Shown one piece after another: positions 53,019 through 62,333 of a stretch of DNA of 64,000 nt. Within the stretch, counting starts at the first letter, position 1. The number at the start of each line of letters is the position of its first letter. The notes beneath the pieces are model-generated. The model was not told where the DNA came from, did no database searches, and saw only the letters and a list, made by a program, of their open reading frames with translations. The translations under genes were made by a program, and so were the position numbers. This stretch comes from Calothrix sp. PCC 7103 (GTDB lineage Bacteria; Cyanobacteriota; Cyanobacteriia; Cyanobacteriales; Nostocaceae): the NCBI RefSeq assembly GCF_000331305.1, contig NZ_KB217478.1, positions 7,466,317 through 7,530,316 on the forward strand, read 5' to 3'.

Positions 53019-55508
53019 TTGAATTTAAATCAATTGGTGTATACAGGTGTTGCAGGCGCCATTTTTTTGCTATCTATACAACCAGCAGTGGCAGAAAAAG
53101 GTTCTGAGATTATTCAACTAAGTGATGTTGAGTTGCTTAGGACGAGTGCAAAGCATTTATTTGCTCAAGATAATCAAACTCCTATTCAAATTACTGGTGT
53201 GCAGCTGGAAACAACAAGGGGTTTGGAAGTTATTTTAGATACAACAAATGGACAGTTATTGGCGCCAGTTACTTTTGTTGATGGTAATAGCTTAGTTATA
53301 GATATACCGAATGCAGTTTTAGCTTTACCCGATACAAATAGCGTTACGACAAAAGACCCAGTAGAGGGAATTGCTGAAATTACGGTAACTCAGTTGGAAA
53401 ATAAGGTGCAAGTTAGGGTTACTGGAGTTGATAATGCACCGACGGCAAAAGTATCTAGTAATGAAAGTGGAGTGATTTTAAGTTTAGATGTTGCTTCACC
53501 TGATATAGAACTTACTGTAACAGCCCAGAAGCGACCTGAAGACGCGCGCGATGTACCTATTAGTTTAAAGGTGATTCCTCGACAGGAGTTAGAGGATGGG
53601 CAAATTAATTCTTTCCAAGATATCGCGAATAATACTCCTAACTTTAGCTTTTTCCCTACAACTGCTGGTAGTGCTGATTTCAGTTACTACAGTGTACGCG
53701 GTTTAAATAATTTCAATTTTTTGGCTAGTCAGGATACTGTTGGGTTTTATGTTGATGATGTTCCGTTTGACTATGGGAGTTTTTTAGATATTCCTTTAAC
53801 TGACTTGGAACGGGTGGAAGTTTTACGAGGTCCACAAAGTACTTTGTATGGTCGTAGTAGTCCTGCGGGGGTGGTAAACGTTATTTCTCGTCCTCCTAGC
53901 AATAAACCAGAGGTTGGTATTACCGCAGGGTATGGTAGTTATAACAGTCGGGAAGCTCAATTATCTTTGAGTGACGCAATTATTCCTGATAAACTTTCGT
54001 TTCGACTTTCAGGCGCCTACAATGCACGCGACGGCATCTTTAATAATGTGCTGTTAAATCGTCAAATTGGTGAAACATCCCAACTAAGTGGACGCGCGCA
54101 GGTTCTTTGGACTCCATCATCTGAGTGGAATATTTCGTTTAATGCTTTTGCCACTGATACCGATAATGGTAATCCCACTTTTTCAATTCAAGGCGCAGAA
54201 AACCCATTTACAGTATCTCAAGAAGTTGATGGATTTCACCGACTTAGCACAAATACTCAAGCTTTAAAGATTGGTTACAACGGTTCTGGATTTCGTGCTA
54301 CATCTATAACCGCGCGTCGCTTTACTAATCAAAATACCTTTGTTGGTGATAGTTTTCCAGGTGATTTATTACGTCAACTTATTGGTATAAATTCAACGCT
54401 CTGGTCGCAAGAACTCCGCTTGCAATCACCCGAAGATTCAGAGCGTTTCCGCTGGCTACTCGGTGGATATTATGAATCACGCGATTTTAACGTTGTAAAT
54501 GATACTTTTGAATATACTCCAGCAGGCGCCTCTGCATTCGGTTTACCTGTACCAGGAAACAACCGTGTATCCGCTTCCCAAAATCGTAATACTTATGCAG
54601 TATTTGGACAAGTTGACTTTAAACCCATCGAACCATTAACCTTATTTGCAGGACTTCGTTATGAAACTGCTGACCTTACCTTAGATAGGCGCCGTGTTTT
54701 TGAATCAGCAAACGGTGTTAGTCCAATTAGTCCAGAATTACGTGGCGCCACTTTAAATAGTAGTGAATGGATTCCACGCTTTGGCTTACAATACAATTTA
54801 AATCAAAATTTAATGGCGTATGCCACAATCGCCAAAGGATATCGACCCAGTGGTTTCAACTACCGCGCGGATAATGAAGGAACTCGCACCTTTGCAGCAG
54901 AAACATCTTGGACATACGAAGCTGGCTTAAAATCATCCTGGTTCGATGATCGTCTAATTGCAAATTTAGCAGTTTTCCAAACCGACGTTGATAATTATCA
55001 AGTCTTATTAGCCGACGACTTTGGCTTTTTTAGAAACGTTACCAATGCCAACGTCAAAGTTACAGGGTTAGAATTTGAACTAAAAGTGCAACCTGTACGA
55101 GGTTTAGAATTAATCGCAGGACTTGGATATATAGATAGTAAATTCAAAAACTATAAAAATCCATTTACAGGAATAGATTTTAGCGACAACCGTGTACCTT
55201 TTGCACCAGAAATTACCTATAACTTGGCAGCACAATATCGCGCTAAAAATGGATTATTCGCACGCGCGGAATTACGCGGTTACGGATTGACTTACTTCGA
55301 CGATGCTAACCAAGTCAAACAAAACCCTTATGCATTAGTAAACGCGCGGATTGGTTACGAAGGTCAAAAATATGGCATTTATCTATATGCCAACAATCTA
55401 TTTGACACACGCTACATAACATCGGGTTTCCTATTCCCACCACCAACAGTCACAGCAGGATTTGGTGACCCCGTAACCTATGGTGTGCAAGTAAGAGCAA
55501 ATCTCTAA
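53019..55508 (+). CDS. TonB-dependent receptor with AMIN domain
   Basis: This outer-membrane receptor probably takes up an iron chelate. A signal peptide (1-25) is followed by an AMIN domain (about 55-155: IQITGVQLETTRGLEVILDT, LVIDIPNAVL), the plug (about 165-290: ELTVTAQKRPEDARDVPISL, ERVEVLRGPQSTLYGRSSPA) and a 22-strand barrel ending in TYGVQVRANL. The AMIN-plug fusion is common in cyanobacterial siderophore receptors. The start is TTG, five bases after an AGGGGGA ribosome binding site. An MFS permease gene follows. Confidence 0.95.
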   Translation: MNLNQLVYTGVAGAIFLLSIQPAVAEKGSEIIQLSDVELLRTSAKHLFAQDNQTPIQITGVQLETTRGLEVILDTTNGQLLAPVTFVDGNSLVIDIPNAVLALPDTNSVTTKDPVEGIAEITVTQLENKVQVRVTGVDNAPTAKVSSNESGVILSLDVASPDIELTVTAQKRPEDARDVPISLKVIPRQELEDGQINSFQDIANNTPNFSFFPTTAGSADFSYYSVRGLNNFNFLASQDTVGFYVDDVPFDYGSFLDIPLTDLERVEVLRGPQSTLYGRSSPAGVVNVISRPPSNKPEVGITAGYGSYNSREAQLSLSDAIIPDKLSFRLSGAYNARDGIFNNVLLNRQIGETSQLSGRAQVLWTPSSEWNISFNAFATDTDNGNPTFSIQGAENPFTVSQEVDGFHRLSTNTQALKIGYNGSGFRATSITARRFTNQNTFVGDSFPGDLLRQLIGINSTLWSQELRLQSPEDSERFRWLLGGYYESRDFNVVNDTFEYTPAGASAFGLPVPGNNRVSASQNRNTYAVFGQVDFKPIEPLTLFAGLRYETADLTLDRRRVFESANGVSPISPELRGATLNSSEWIPRFGLQYNLNQNLMAYATIAKGYRPSGFNYRADNEGTRTFAAETSWTYEAGLKSSWFDDRLIANLAVFQTDVDNYQVLLADDFGFFRNVTNANVKVTGLEFELKVQPVRGLELIAGLGYIDSKFKNYKNPFTGIDFSDNRVPFAPEITYNLAAQYRAKNGLFARAELRGYGLTYFDDANQVKQNPYALVNARIGYEGQKYGIYLYANNLFDTRYITSGFLFPPPTVTAGFGDPVTYGVQVRANL

Positions 55509-55611
55509 ATCTCTCCCAAACCTCTTACCTCTGTGTCCTCTGTGTCTCTGCGGTAATAGAATTTTTTACCACAGAGGCGCGGAGTTCACAGAGTAATACT
55601 AATAAACTAAT

Positions 55612-56805
55612 ATGCTTTATAAACTAATTTTGCTTGCTTCGCTTTATACTTCGCAATTCATCCCAACTACATTCTTTATCCAAGCATTGCCTGTGTTTAT
55701 GCGGCAACAAAATATGCCATTAGACGTAATTGGATATCTTGGATTTTTAATGCTTCCATCTGGGTTAAAATTTCTTTGGGCGCCATTCATCGACAGATAT
55801 CACTTAGGTAAATTAGGGCATTATCGAGGTTGGATAATTTGTTTGCAGTTATTATTAATATCAACAACACTAACTAGCGCTTTTATAGATATTAAAAATA
55901 ATTTAGCATTACTGCTTATTTCCATGTTCTTGATGTTTTTATTTTCTGCGAGCCAAGATATTGCAACAGATGCACTTGCTGTAAACCTACTTGAACCTCA
56001 AGAACGCGGTATTGGAAATGCTATCCAATCTAGTGGGAATATTTTAGGAGCAGTTATTGGCGGTGGTGTAATGTTAATCCTGTTAGATAAAATTGGATGG
56101 CAATACAGCTTAATCGCTATGTCATTTATGTTAGTACTAAATTTAATGCCAATACTATTACATCAAGAAAATATTGTAATTAAACCCCAACAATCCAACT
56201 TATTTAATTCATATATCCAATCGTTCGTTCACTTTCTTAAACGTCCAAATATTATACCCTGGCTTATTGTCATATCGTTATATATGATAGCTGATAGCGT
56301 CACAAGCGTATTAATTCGTCCATTATTAGCAGATAGAGGCTTATCCTTATCACAAATAGGCTGGATTCTAGGTATTGTTAGTTATAGCGCACGTATAGTC
56401 GGTGCTTTAACTGCTGGAATAATCATAATGCGTATAGGGCGTTATAAATCGCTAATCATATTCGGGTTCATATCAGCCATTTCTACACTTTTATATATAA
56501 TCCCCGCAATCTATGTTAATAGCTTACCCATACTATATACTGTTTGTATTTTAGTAAATACCATTCAAAGTATGGCATATACAGCATTATTAAGTGCCAT
56601 GATGGATAAATGTACAAAAAGTGGCGCCGCAACTGATTATACTATCCAAGTTTCAATCATCTTCTTAGGCGGAATCGGCGCCACAGTTATCAGTGGAATA
56701 TTAGCAAAAGCAACAAGTTATGCCTTCGTTTTTGTTGTCACTACAATAATGAGCTTAATTAGCGTTTATTTAATCACCAAAATACGCATGACCAACCTAG
56801 GATAG
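55612..56805 (+). CDS. AmpG-like MFS permease
   Basis: A 397-residue protein with about 12 membrane helices. It has the AmpG/PAT-type signature WAPFIDRYHLGKLGHYRGWI and SASQDIATDALAVNLLEPQE. It starts 103 bp after the TonB-dependent receptor on the same strand. In cyanobacteria this arrangement often means the permease carries the ligand across the inner membrane, so siderophore import is likely. The intergenic segment contains an ACCACAGAG-type dispersed repeat. Confidence 0.88.
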   Translation: MLYKLILLASLYTSQFIPTTFFIQALPVFMRQQNMPLDVIGYLGFLMLPSGLKFLWAPFIDRYHLGKLGHYRGWIICLQLLLISTTLTSAFIDIKNNLALLLISMFLMFLFSASQDIATDALAVNLLEPQERGIGNAIQSSGNILGAVIGGGVMLILLDKIGWQYSLIAMSFMLVLNLMPILLHQENIVIKPQQSNLFNSYIQSFVHFLKRPNIIPWLIVISLYMIADSVTSVLIRPLLADRGLSLSQIGWILGIVSYSARIVGALTAGIIIMRIGRYKSLIIFGFISAISTLLYIIPAIYVNSLPILYTVCILVNTIQSMAYTALLSAMMDKCTKSGAATDYTIQVSIIFLGGIGATVISGILAKATSYAFVFVVTTIMSLISVYLITKIRMTNLG

Positions 56806-56873
56806 GTGTCTTGCCTGCCAGTACTATACAATATATATAGACTGTAATTTATCAAACCTCTGATTTATGCCTC

Positions 56874-57092
56874 TTATACAACTGAATTCTTACTCTCAAA
56901 GAGAGAGGCTACTGCTGAGTATGCCCAATGGTCTTTAGATACATCTGAGTAAGGTGATGGTAATTTTTCAACCTGTCCTGTTTGGCAAGCTTCACGAATT
57001 TCTGTTTCGGTTGGTTGGACTTGCGCTGTTGATGCTGTAATTACCCACAGGGGAGATGTGAGCGATACAAGAATTAGTAATTTTTTAAGCAT
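56874..57092 (-). CDS. Short exported SLH-like protein, probably truncated
   Basis: A signal peptide (1-23) is followed by ETEIREACQTGQVEKLPSPY and SDVSKDHWAYSAVASLFESK, the start of an S-layer-homology motif. The frame ends at residue 72, before a full SLH repeat, while relatives are about 100 residues or longer. It could be a shortened gene or a small periplasmic protein. A frameshift near the end is possible. Confidence 0.6.
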   Translation of the reverse strand: MLKKLLILVSLTSPLWVITASTAQVQPTETEIREACQTGQVEKLPSPYSDVSKDHWAYSAVASLFESKNSVV

Positions 57093-57161
57093 ATAAAATT
57101 CTATAGTAATTAAAACTCAATCACTTCTTATTTATTATTACAGTATAAAAGTATCATTGAA

Positions 57162-58238
57162 ATGACGTTACCAATTAATTTATTTGAATACGAACAGCGT
57201 GCGAAAAGCCATCTATCTCAAATGGCGTTTGATTATTACAGCAGTGGCGCCTGGGATGAGGTAACATTACGCGATAATCGTGCAGCATATGAGTGCATCA
57301 AATTATTACCTCGAATGCTCGTAGATGTAAGTAAGCGTGATTTAAAGGTAAATATTTTAGGAGAATCTGTACAATTACCTATACTTATTGCTCCAATGGC
57401 TTTTCAATGTCTTGCTCATGAGTTAGGTGAAGTTGCTACTGCAAAAGCAGCAGCATCATCTGGCGCCGGAATGATACTCAGTACTATGTCTACTAAAAGC
57501 ATTGAAGAAGTCGCAGCAAGTAGTAATAATAGTCTACGCTGGTTTCAACTTTATATTCATAAAGATAAAGGTTTAACTCGTGCTTTGGTAGAACGTGCTT
57601 TTGCCGCAGGTTACAAAGCATTATGTTTAACTGTTGACGCACCTTTGTTAGGACAGCGTGAACGTGATAAACGTAATGAGTTTGTTTTACCGACTGGGTT
57701 AAACTTGGCTAATTTAACAAGTATGTCTAGTCTGGATATTCCCCATGAACAAGGAGAATCTGGTTTATTCGCTTATTTTGCTCAACAACTCAACCCAGCA
57801 GTTACTTGGCGAGATTTGGAATGGTTACAATCTTTGACGACCTTACCTTTGGTTGTAAAAGGTATCTTACGTGCGGATGATGCGGTGAATGCAGTAAAAT
57901 GCGGCGCCAAAGCAATAATTGTATCAAATCATGGCGGGCGCCAGTTAGATAATGCAATTGCATCAATTGAAGCATTACCCGATGTTGTCGCAGCAGTTGA
58001 TAATCAAGCTGAGGTTCTTGTTGACGGTGGTATTCGTCGAGGTGTTGATATACTCAAAGCAATCGCTTATGGCGCTAATGCTGTATTGATTGGTAGACCT
58101 ATATTATGGGGACTTGCTTTAAACGGTGAAGCGGGTGTTGCCCATGTTATTCAACTGTTGCGTGCCGAGTTTGATTTAGCTATGGCTTTAAGTGGATGTA
58201 CATGTATAAAGGATATCGATTCTAGTTTAGTTTGTTAG
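57162..58238 (+). CDS. FMN-dependent alpha-hydroxy-acid oxidase (lactate/glycolate type)
   Basis: The enzyme oxidises L-2-hydroxy acids such as lactate or glycolate with FMN. The 358-residue protein shows the family motifs YYSSGAWDEVTLRDNR, LPILIAPMAF, RWFQLYIHKDK, GYKALCLTVDAPLLGQRERD, LVVKGILRADDA and the active site VSNHGGRQLD. DGGIRRGVDILKAIAYGANA then IGRPILWGL completes it. Heterocystous cyanobacteria usually have a lactate oxidase of this family that acts mostly on L-lactate; the substrate here cannot be decided by reading alone. Confidence 0.93.
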   Translation: MTLPINLFEYEQRAKSHLSQMAFDYYSSGAWDEVTLRDNRAAYECIKLLPRMLVDVSKRDLKVNILGESVQLPILIAPMAFQCLAHELGEVATAKAAASSGAGMILSTMSTKSIEEVAASSNNSLRWFQLYIHKDKGLTRALVERAFAAGYKALCLTVDAPLLGQRERDKRNEFVLPTGLNLANLTSMSSLDIPHEQGESGLFAYFAQQLNPAVTWRDLEWLQSLTTLPLVVKGILRADDAVNAVKCGAKAIIVSNHGGRQLDNAIASIEALPDVVAAVDNQAEVLVDGGIRRGVDILKAIAYGANAVLIGRPILWGLALNGEAGVAHVIQLLRAEFDLAMALSGCTCIKDIDSSLVC

Positions 58239-58279
58239 AATAATTCATATTTGTCAACTTTCTTTAATGACCATCACAA

Positions 58280-59209
58280 CTACTTGACTTGTGTTACACG
58301 CCAACTAAGTTTGTAATTGGCCCAAAAATTCCAAGCTGTAGCTGATGCAATGGCAATCAAGTTCGCAATGTAACGGTTCTTGATTATAAAGTTAAATACT
58401 AGGTTTAAGGTAAGTACGTTTAGTACAAGTCCTGCAAGACAGATAACATTAAATTTTAAAAACCGCTTAAAACGCTGGCGCCATCCGTTTTGCTTCATTG
58501 CAACATCTGCAAATGTCCATGCGTCATTCAATAAAAAGTTATTAATAATTGCCACTTCACCAGCAATGATTTTACTGCGTGTTAGGGGTAAACCTAAAGT
58601 TGTAGAGTCACTAAGTAAGTAAAGTAACGTCATATCAACAAAAACTCCAGTTAATCCAACTAAACCAAAACGTATAAACTTCTCTATAGGGAATTTTTGG
58701 CGCAAACCTCCCAGTCGTTCTGTAGAAAATCGTAGTCGTATTAAATGCTGAATATACTCAACGTACTGCTTCCAAGTAACTTTGCTTTCTCCTTCTTTAC
58801 GTTCGCAAAATACATATCCTATTTCTGCAATTTGTCTAACTCTACCCCGTCCAATTACTTCTAAAAGAATTTTGTATCCAACTGGATTCAGCACTACACC
58901 AACTATACTCTCACGTCTCAGCAGAAAATAACCGCTCATCGGGTCAGAAACTCGACCCAAAACCCTTGGCAAAATAACTAATCCAAGTAATTGGGCGCCA
59001 CGCGATAATAACCGTCGAGTAAAACTCCAACTGCTAACTCCACCACCTTCTAAATGACGACTGGCAACAGCTACATCTGCACCATCTTTGACAGCGCTGA
59101 TTAATTCTAATAATACATGAGGTGGATGCTGCAAGTCACCATCAATTACGCCTAAAATTTTTCCTCGTGATGCTTGCCAACCTCGAATCACTGCTGATGA
59201 CAGTCCTCG
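58280..59209 (-). pseudogene. 5'-truncated GT2-GtrA glycosyltransferase
   Basis: The C-terminal part of a DPM1-like family 2 glycosyltransferase (ILGVIDGDLQHPPHVLLELI, ASRHLEGGG, DPMSGYFLLRR) is fused to a GtrA-like membrane domain (about 170-300, IEKFIRFGLVGLTGVFVDMT). The normal first 90 or so residues, with the NDP-sugar-binding start, are missing. Upstream, homology runs only through KRGLSSAVIRGW before an in-frame TAA and unrelated sequence. The first usable codon is a GTG that is Val in homologues. The join with the next fragment is at about 59207-59215. Confidence 0.85.
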
Positions 59210-59727
59210 TTTTAATTATTATTAATAAAGGTAAAAACACTAGTTGGGATACGTATTTATTATTTAGCTGTAGTTTAGGGTTATGCATTTTAACCAAAGG
59301 AACTGCCTATTTTTATATTTTGCCGTTTTTAGTTTGGGTGACACTATCGCAAATTAAATACCTACGCACTTCAGTATGGAAACCAGCGCTGCCAGTAGCA
59401 ATTATTGCTTTATCTATTAATATTAATCATTATTGGCGGAATTTCGATATATTCAGTTCACCACTAGGTGAACCAAGTGATTATAAAAATGAGATTCTTG
59501 GTATTAATGTAATGATTTCTAATGTTCTCAGAAATCTTGCTTTACATATGGGAACACCAATTGGATTATCAAATGGTATCTTAAATAGAATCATTCAAAT
59601 CCTGCATACTTTTCTTGGGGTAGATGTCAACGATAAACGCACCACTTTTTACGGAGAATTTTTTGTACCAGGTGGTTGGCTAACCATTGGTTTTTCCGGA
59701 GAAGAAAACGGCGCCGGCATTATATAA
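59210..59727 (+). pseudogene. Fragment of an ArnT-like membrane glycosyltransferase
   Basis: This reads IINKGKNTSWDTYLLFSCSL, GLCILTKGTAYFYILPFLVW, then LGEPSDYKNEILGINVMISN and FLGVDVNDKRTTFYGEFFVP. It is the middle of a multi-spanning glycosyltransferase of the GT39/83 type. Both the N-terminal catalytic loop and the C-terminal helices are missing. It begins at the same junction where the opposite-strand GT2-GtrA gene is cut. It is likely non-functional. Confidence 0.75.
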
Positions 59728-59884
59728 GCCATTTGGGAGAAAAATTATACAGCAATCCGTGCAAAAATTGGAAATGATTGTGTAGATGTATAGACCGTAT
59801 TAATTCGGTCTCTACAATTTGGTATTTTACAAATGATACACAGATTGCTATATTACAGTCTCTGATTGCCAAAAGTTAATTATA

Positions 59885-60673
59885 ATGAAGAAATTAATCA
59901 AAGGGCTGCGCGAGTTTAAGTCTACATATGTCAGCAGCCATCAACAACTTTTTGAACAGCTTTCTCATGGTCAAAAACCTAGAGTATTATTTATTACCTG
60001 TTCAGATTCGCGTGTAGACCCAAACTTAATTACGCAAGCTGAATTAGGCGAATTGTTTGTGATTCGCAATGCTGGCAATATTATTCCACCTTATGGCGCC
60101 ACTAACGGTGGTGAAGGCGCCACGATTGAATATGCCATCCAAGCTCTGGGTATTCGGCAAATTATTGTTTGTGGTCACTCACACTGTGGCGCCATGAAAG
60201 GGTTGACGAAGTTGCATAGCTTAGATGAGGAAATGCCACTTGTGCATGACTGGTTGAAGTATACAGAAGCTACTCGACTTTTAGCGAAGGAACATTACAA
60301 TCACTATAAGGGAGAGGAACTGCTCGAAATTATTACTGCGGAAAATGTTTTAACTCAAATTGAAAACTTGAGAACTTATCCGGTAGTTCGCTCGAAGCTT
60401 TATCACAATCAACTTCGCATCTACGCATGGATTTATAATATTGAAACTGGAGAAGTTTTAGCATACGACCCCGAAACTCATTCTTACGTCTTAGCTCAAA
60501 GTCTGGTTCCTTCGCTAGATGATGAAATATCAACTAATGGCAATTCAAATGGTTATGGCACAAAAATCCCTACTGAAACGCAAGAAGTGGTTTTTGACAG
60601 ACTTCACGGATTCCCCATGACGCGACTTCCACAATCGCAAGTTGACCGAATTTACCGAGGTTCAGCTAACTAA
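59885..60673 (+). CDS. ccaA: Beta carbonic anhydrase (CcaA-like)
   Basis: A beta-class carbonic anhydrase with zinc ligands Cys39, His98 and Cys101 and the Asp41-Arg43 dyad (CSDSRV and GHSHCGAMKG). The 262 residues include a C-terminal extension (about 205-262, ending LPQSQVDRIYRGSAN), as in the carboxysomal CcaA, which uses its tail to bind the shell protein CcmM. It probably supplies CO2 to Rubisco inside carboxysomes. A small hairpin at 59781-59816 precedes it. Confidence 0.92.
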   Translation: MKKLIKGLREFKSTYVSSHQQLFEQLSHGQKPRVLFITCSDSRVDPNLITQAELGELFVIRNAGNIIPPYGATNGGEGATIEYAIQALGIRQIIVCGHSHCGAMKGLTKLHSLDEEMPLVHDWLKYTEATRLLAKEHYNHYKGEELLEIITAENVLTQIENLRTYPVVRSKLYHNQLRIYAWIYNIETGEVLAYDPETHSYVLAQSLVPSLDDEISTNGNSNGYGTKIPTETQEVVFDRLHGFPMTRLPQSQVDRIYRGSAN

Positions 60674-60677
60674 AATC

Positions 60678-60716
60678 CTAGAAACCGGGTTTCTTAGTTT
60701 GAAACTCGGTTTCTAG
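60678..60716. terminator. CTAGAAACC palindrome after ccaA
   Basis: CTAGAAACCGGGTTTC and GAAACTCGGTTTCTAG form a 16-bp inverted repeat with one mismatch and a 7-nt loop, five bases after the ccaA stop. Each arm is itself a member of the dispersed AGAAACC family, so a repeat may have been recruited as a terminator. Confidence 0.65.
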
Positions 60717-60860
60717 CCAATATATACACATTCATACCTAGTGAATAAATCTATCTCTCGGTAGAGGTATTAACTTTTACAATAGTATCTGGAGAAGGAA
60801 CGATGATGTATAAGCTTAATATATGTTAATAATTTGATACGTCAATTTATTATTAAAGCA

Positions 60861-61454
60861 ATGTTTGAGCAAAAAGGTTTAACAGTGTGGTTTACTGGAT
60901 TGAGCGGTGCTGGTAAGACAACCATTAGTCGTGTTGTTGAAAATGAGTTACGCTCTCAAGGTTATAAAGTTGAAGTTCTTGATGGTGATGTGTTAAGACA
61001 GTGTTTAACTAAAGGGCTAGGTTATAGTGGAGAAGACCGCGATGAAAATGTTCGTCGTATTGGTTATGTTGCGAATTTACTTAGACGTAATGATGTAATT
61101 GTACTAGTGCCTGTAATTTCACCTTACCGTCAAATTCGTAATCAAATGCGTTTAGACATGGCAGATTTTTTAGAAGTATATGTAAATGCGCCTTTGGAAG
61201 TGTGCGAACAGCGCGATGTTAAGGGTTTGTACAAAAAAGCGCGTTCAGGAGAAATTCAAAACTTTACTGGTATTAATGACCCTTACGAGGCGCCTCTTTT
61301 TCCTGAAGTGACTTGTAATACGCACTTAGAGACAATAGCCGAAAGTGCAGGTAAAGTGTTGAGAAAAATGGAAGAGTTAGGATATTACCTCCCTTTAATT
61401 GATAGTCACAACTTAAGATTTAAAATTCACAATTTAAAAGCTATTTTGAATTGA
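60861..61454 (+). CDS. cysC: Adenylylsulfate kinase (CysC)
   Basis: CysC phosphorylates APS to PAPS in sulfate assimilation. It has Walker A GLSGAGKTTIS, the motif LDGDVLRQCLTKGLGYSGED then RDENVRRIGYVA, VISPYRQIRNQMR, the lid CEQRDVKGLYKKARSGEIQN and FTGINDPYEAP. The open frame starts at a TTG at 60834, but the family begins MxxxGLTVWFTG, so I place the start at the ATG at 60861. A short ORF (MMYKLNIC) with a good GGAGAAGGA site lies just upstream at 60802-60828. The C-terminus extends about 20 residues beyond the usual end. Confidence 0.93.
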   Translation: MFEQKGLTVWFTGLSGAGKTTISRVVENELRSQGYKVEVLDGDVLRQCLTKGLGYSGEDRDENVRRIGYVANLLRRNDVIVLVPVISPYRQIRNQMRLDMADFLEVYVNAPLEVCEQRDVKGLYKKARSGEIQNFTGINDPYEAPLFPEVTCNTHLETIAESAGKVLRKMEELGYYLPLIDSHNLRFKIHNLKAILN

Positions 61455-61473
61455 TAATTTTAATCCTTCATGA

Positions 61474-62289
61474 ATGATGTTAGAAGATATTGAAGTAGAT
61501 TTACTACTAGAGGGAATATATCGTTACTACGGTTTTGATTTTCGTGATTATTCTCGTATTTCGATTACACGTAGAATTTCGTATATTGTTGGCATAGAAG
61601 GACTAAAAACGATTTCTGCACTCCAAGATAAAGTCTTACACGACCGTGAGTGTATGGAACGTTTTTTGCTTAACGTGTCAGTCCACGTTACCTCAATGTT
61701 TCGCGACCCCACTTTTTTTCTAGCTTTGCGCTCCTCAGTAATACCTATCTTGCGAACTTATCCGTTTATCAGAATTTGGCACGCTGGGTGTTCAACTGGT
61801 GAAGAAGTTTACTCGATGGCAATTTTACTTCAAGAAGAAGGGTTATATCATCGTTGTCGTCTTTATGCAACTGATATTAACGAAAGAGTATTGCGTCAAG
61901 CTAAAACTGGTATTTTTCCTCTAAAATTCATGCAGGAATATACACAAAATTATCTTCAATCTGGCGGTAAAAAGTCTTTTTCTGAATATTACTTAGTATC
62001 TGGCAAAGATGCAATATTTGATACGTCTTTACGTGATAATATGATTTTTTCTTTGCATAACTTAGCTATTGATAATTCTTTCAATGAATTTAATTTAATT
62101 ATTTGTCGTAATGTTTTAATCTATTTTAACAAAACTCTGCAAACGCGCGTTCATAAATTATTTTATGATAGTTTAAATAGTTTTGGTATATTAGTATTAG
62201 GCAAGCAAGAATCTATACGCTTTTCACCCTATGAAAGTAGTTATAAATATATAGATAAAGTTGAAAAAATATATCGTCGCTGTATTTAA
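61474..62289 (+). CDS. cheR: CheR-type chemoreceptor methyltransferase
   Basis: The protein transfers methyl groups from SAM to receptor glutamates. An N-terminal helical domain (LLLEGIYRYYGFDFRDYSRI) is followed by the Rossmann domain with SAM motif IWHAGCSTGEEVYSMAILL, the beta-hairpin region LYATDINERVLRQAKTGIFP, and NLIICRNVLIYFNKTLQ. It is CheR only, with no TPR or CheB partner. No other chemotaxis gene is in the window. It follows cysC by 19 bp, but the pairing is probably positional. Confidence 0.93.
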   Translation: MMLEDIEVDLLLEGIYRYYGFDFRDYSRISITRRISYIVGIEGLKTISALQDKVLHDRECMERFLLNVSVHVTSMFRDPTFFLALRSSVIPILRTYPFIRIWHAGCSTGEEVYSMAILLQEEGLYHRCRLYATDINERVLRQAKTGIFPLKFMQEYTQNYLQSGGKKSFSEYYLVSGKDAIFDTSLRDNMIFSLHNLAIDNSFNEFNLIICRNVLIYFNKTLQTRVHKLFYDSLNSFGILVLGKQESIRFSPYESSYKYIDKVEKIYRRCI

Positions 62290-62307
62290 AACAACATACA
62301 AATCACA

Positions 62308-62332
62308 GTAAGGTGGGCAATGCCCACCTTAC
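62308..62332. terminator. Bidirectional terminator between cheR and argJ
   Basis: GTAAGGTGGGC-AAT-GCCCACCTTAC is a perfect 11-bp stem with a 3-nt loop between the convergent cheR and argJ stops. It has no long T-run. The core is a frequent cyanobacterial intergenic palindrome. Confidence 0.75.
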
Positions 62333-62333
62333 G

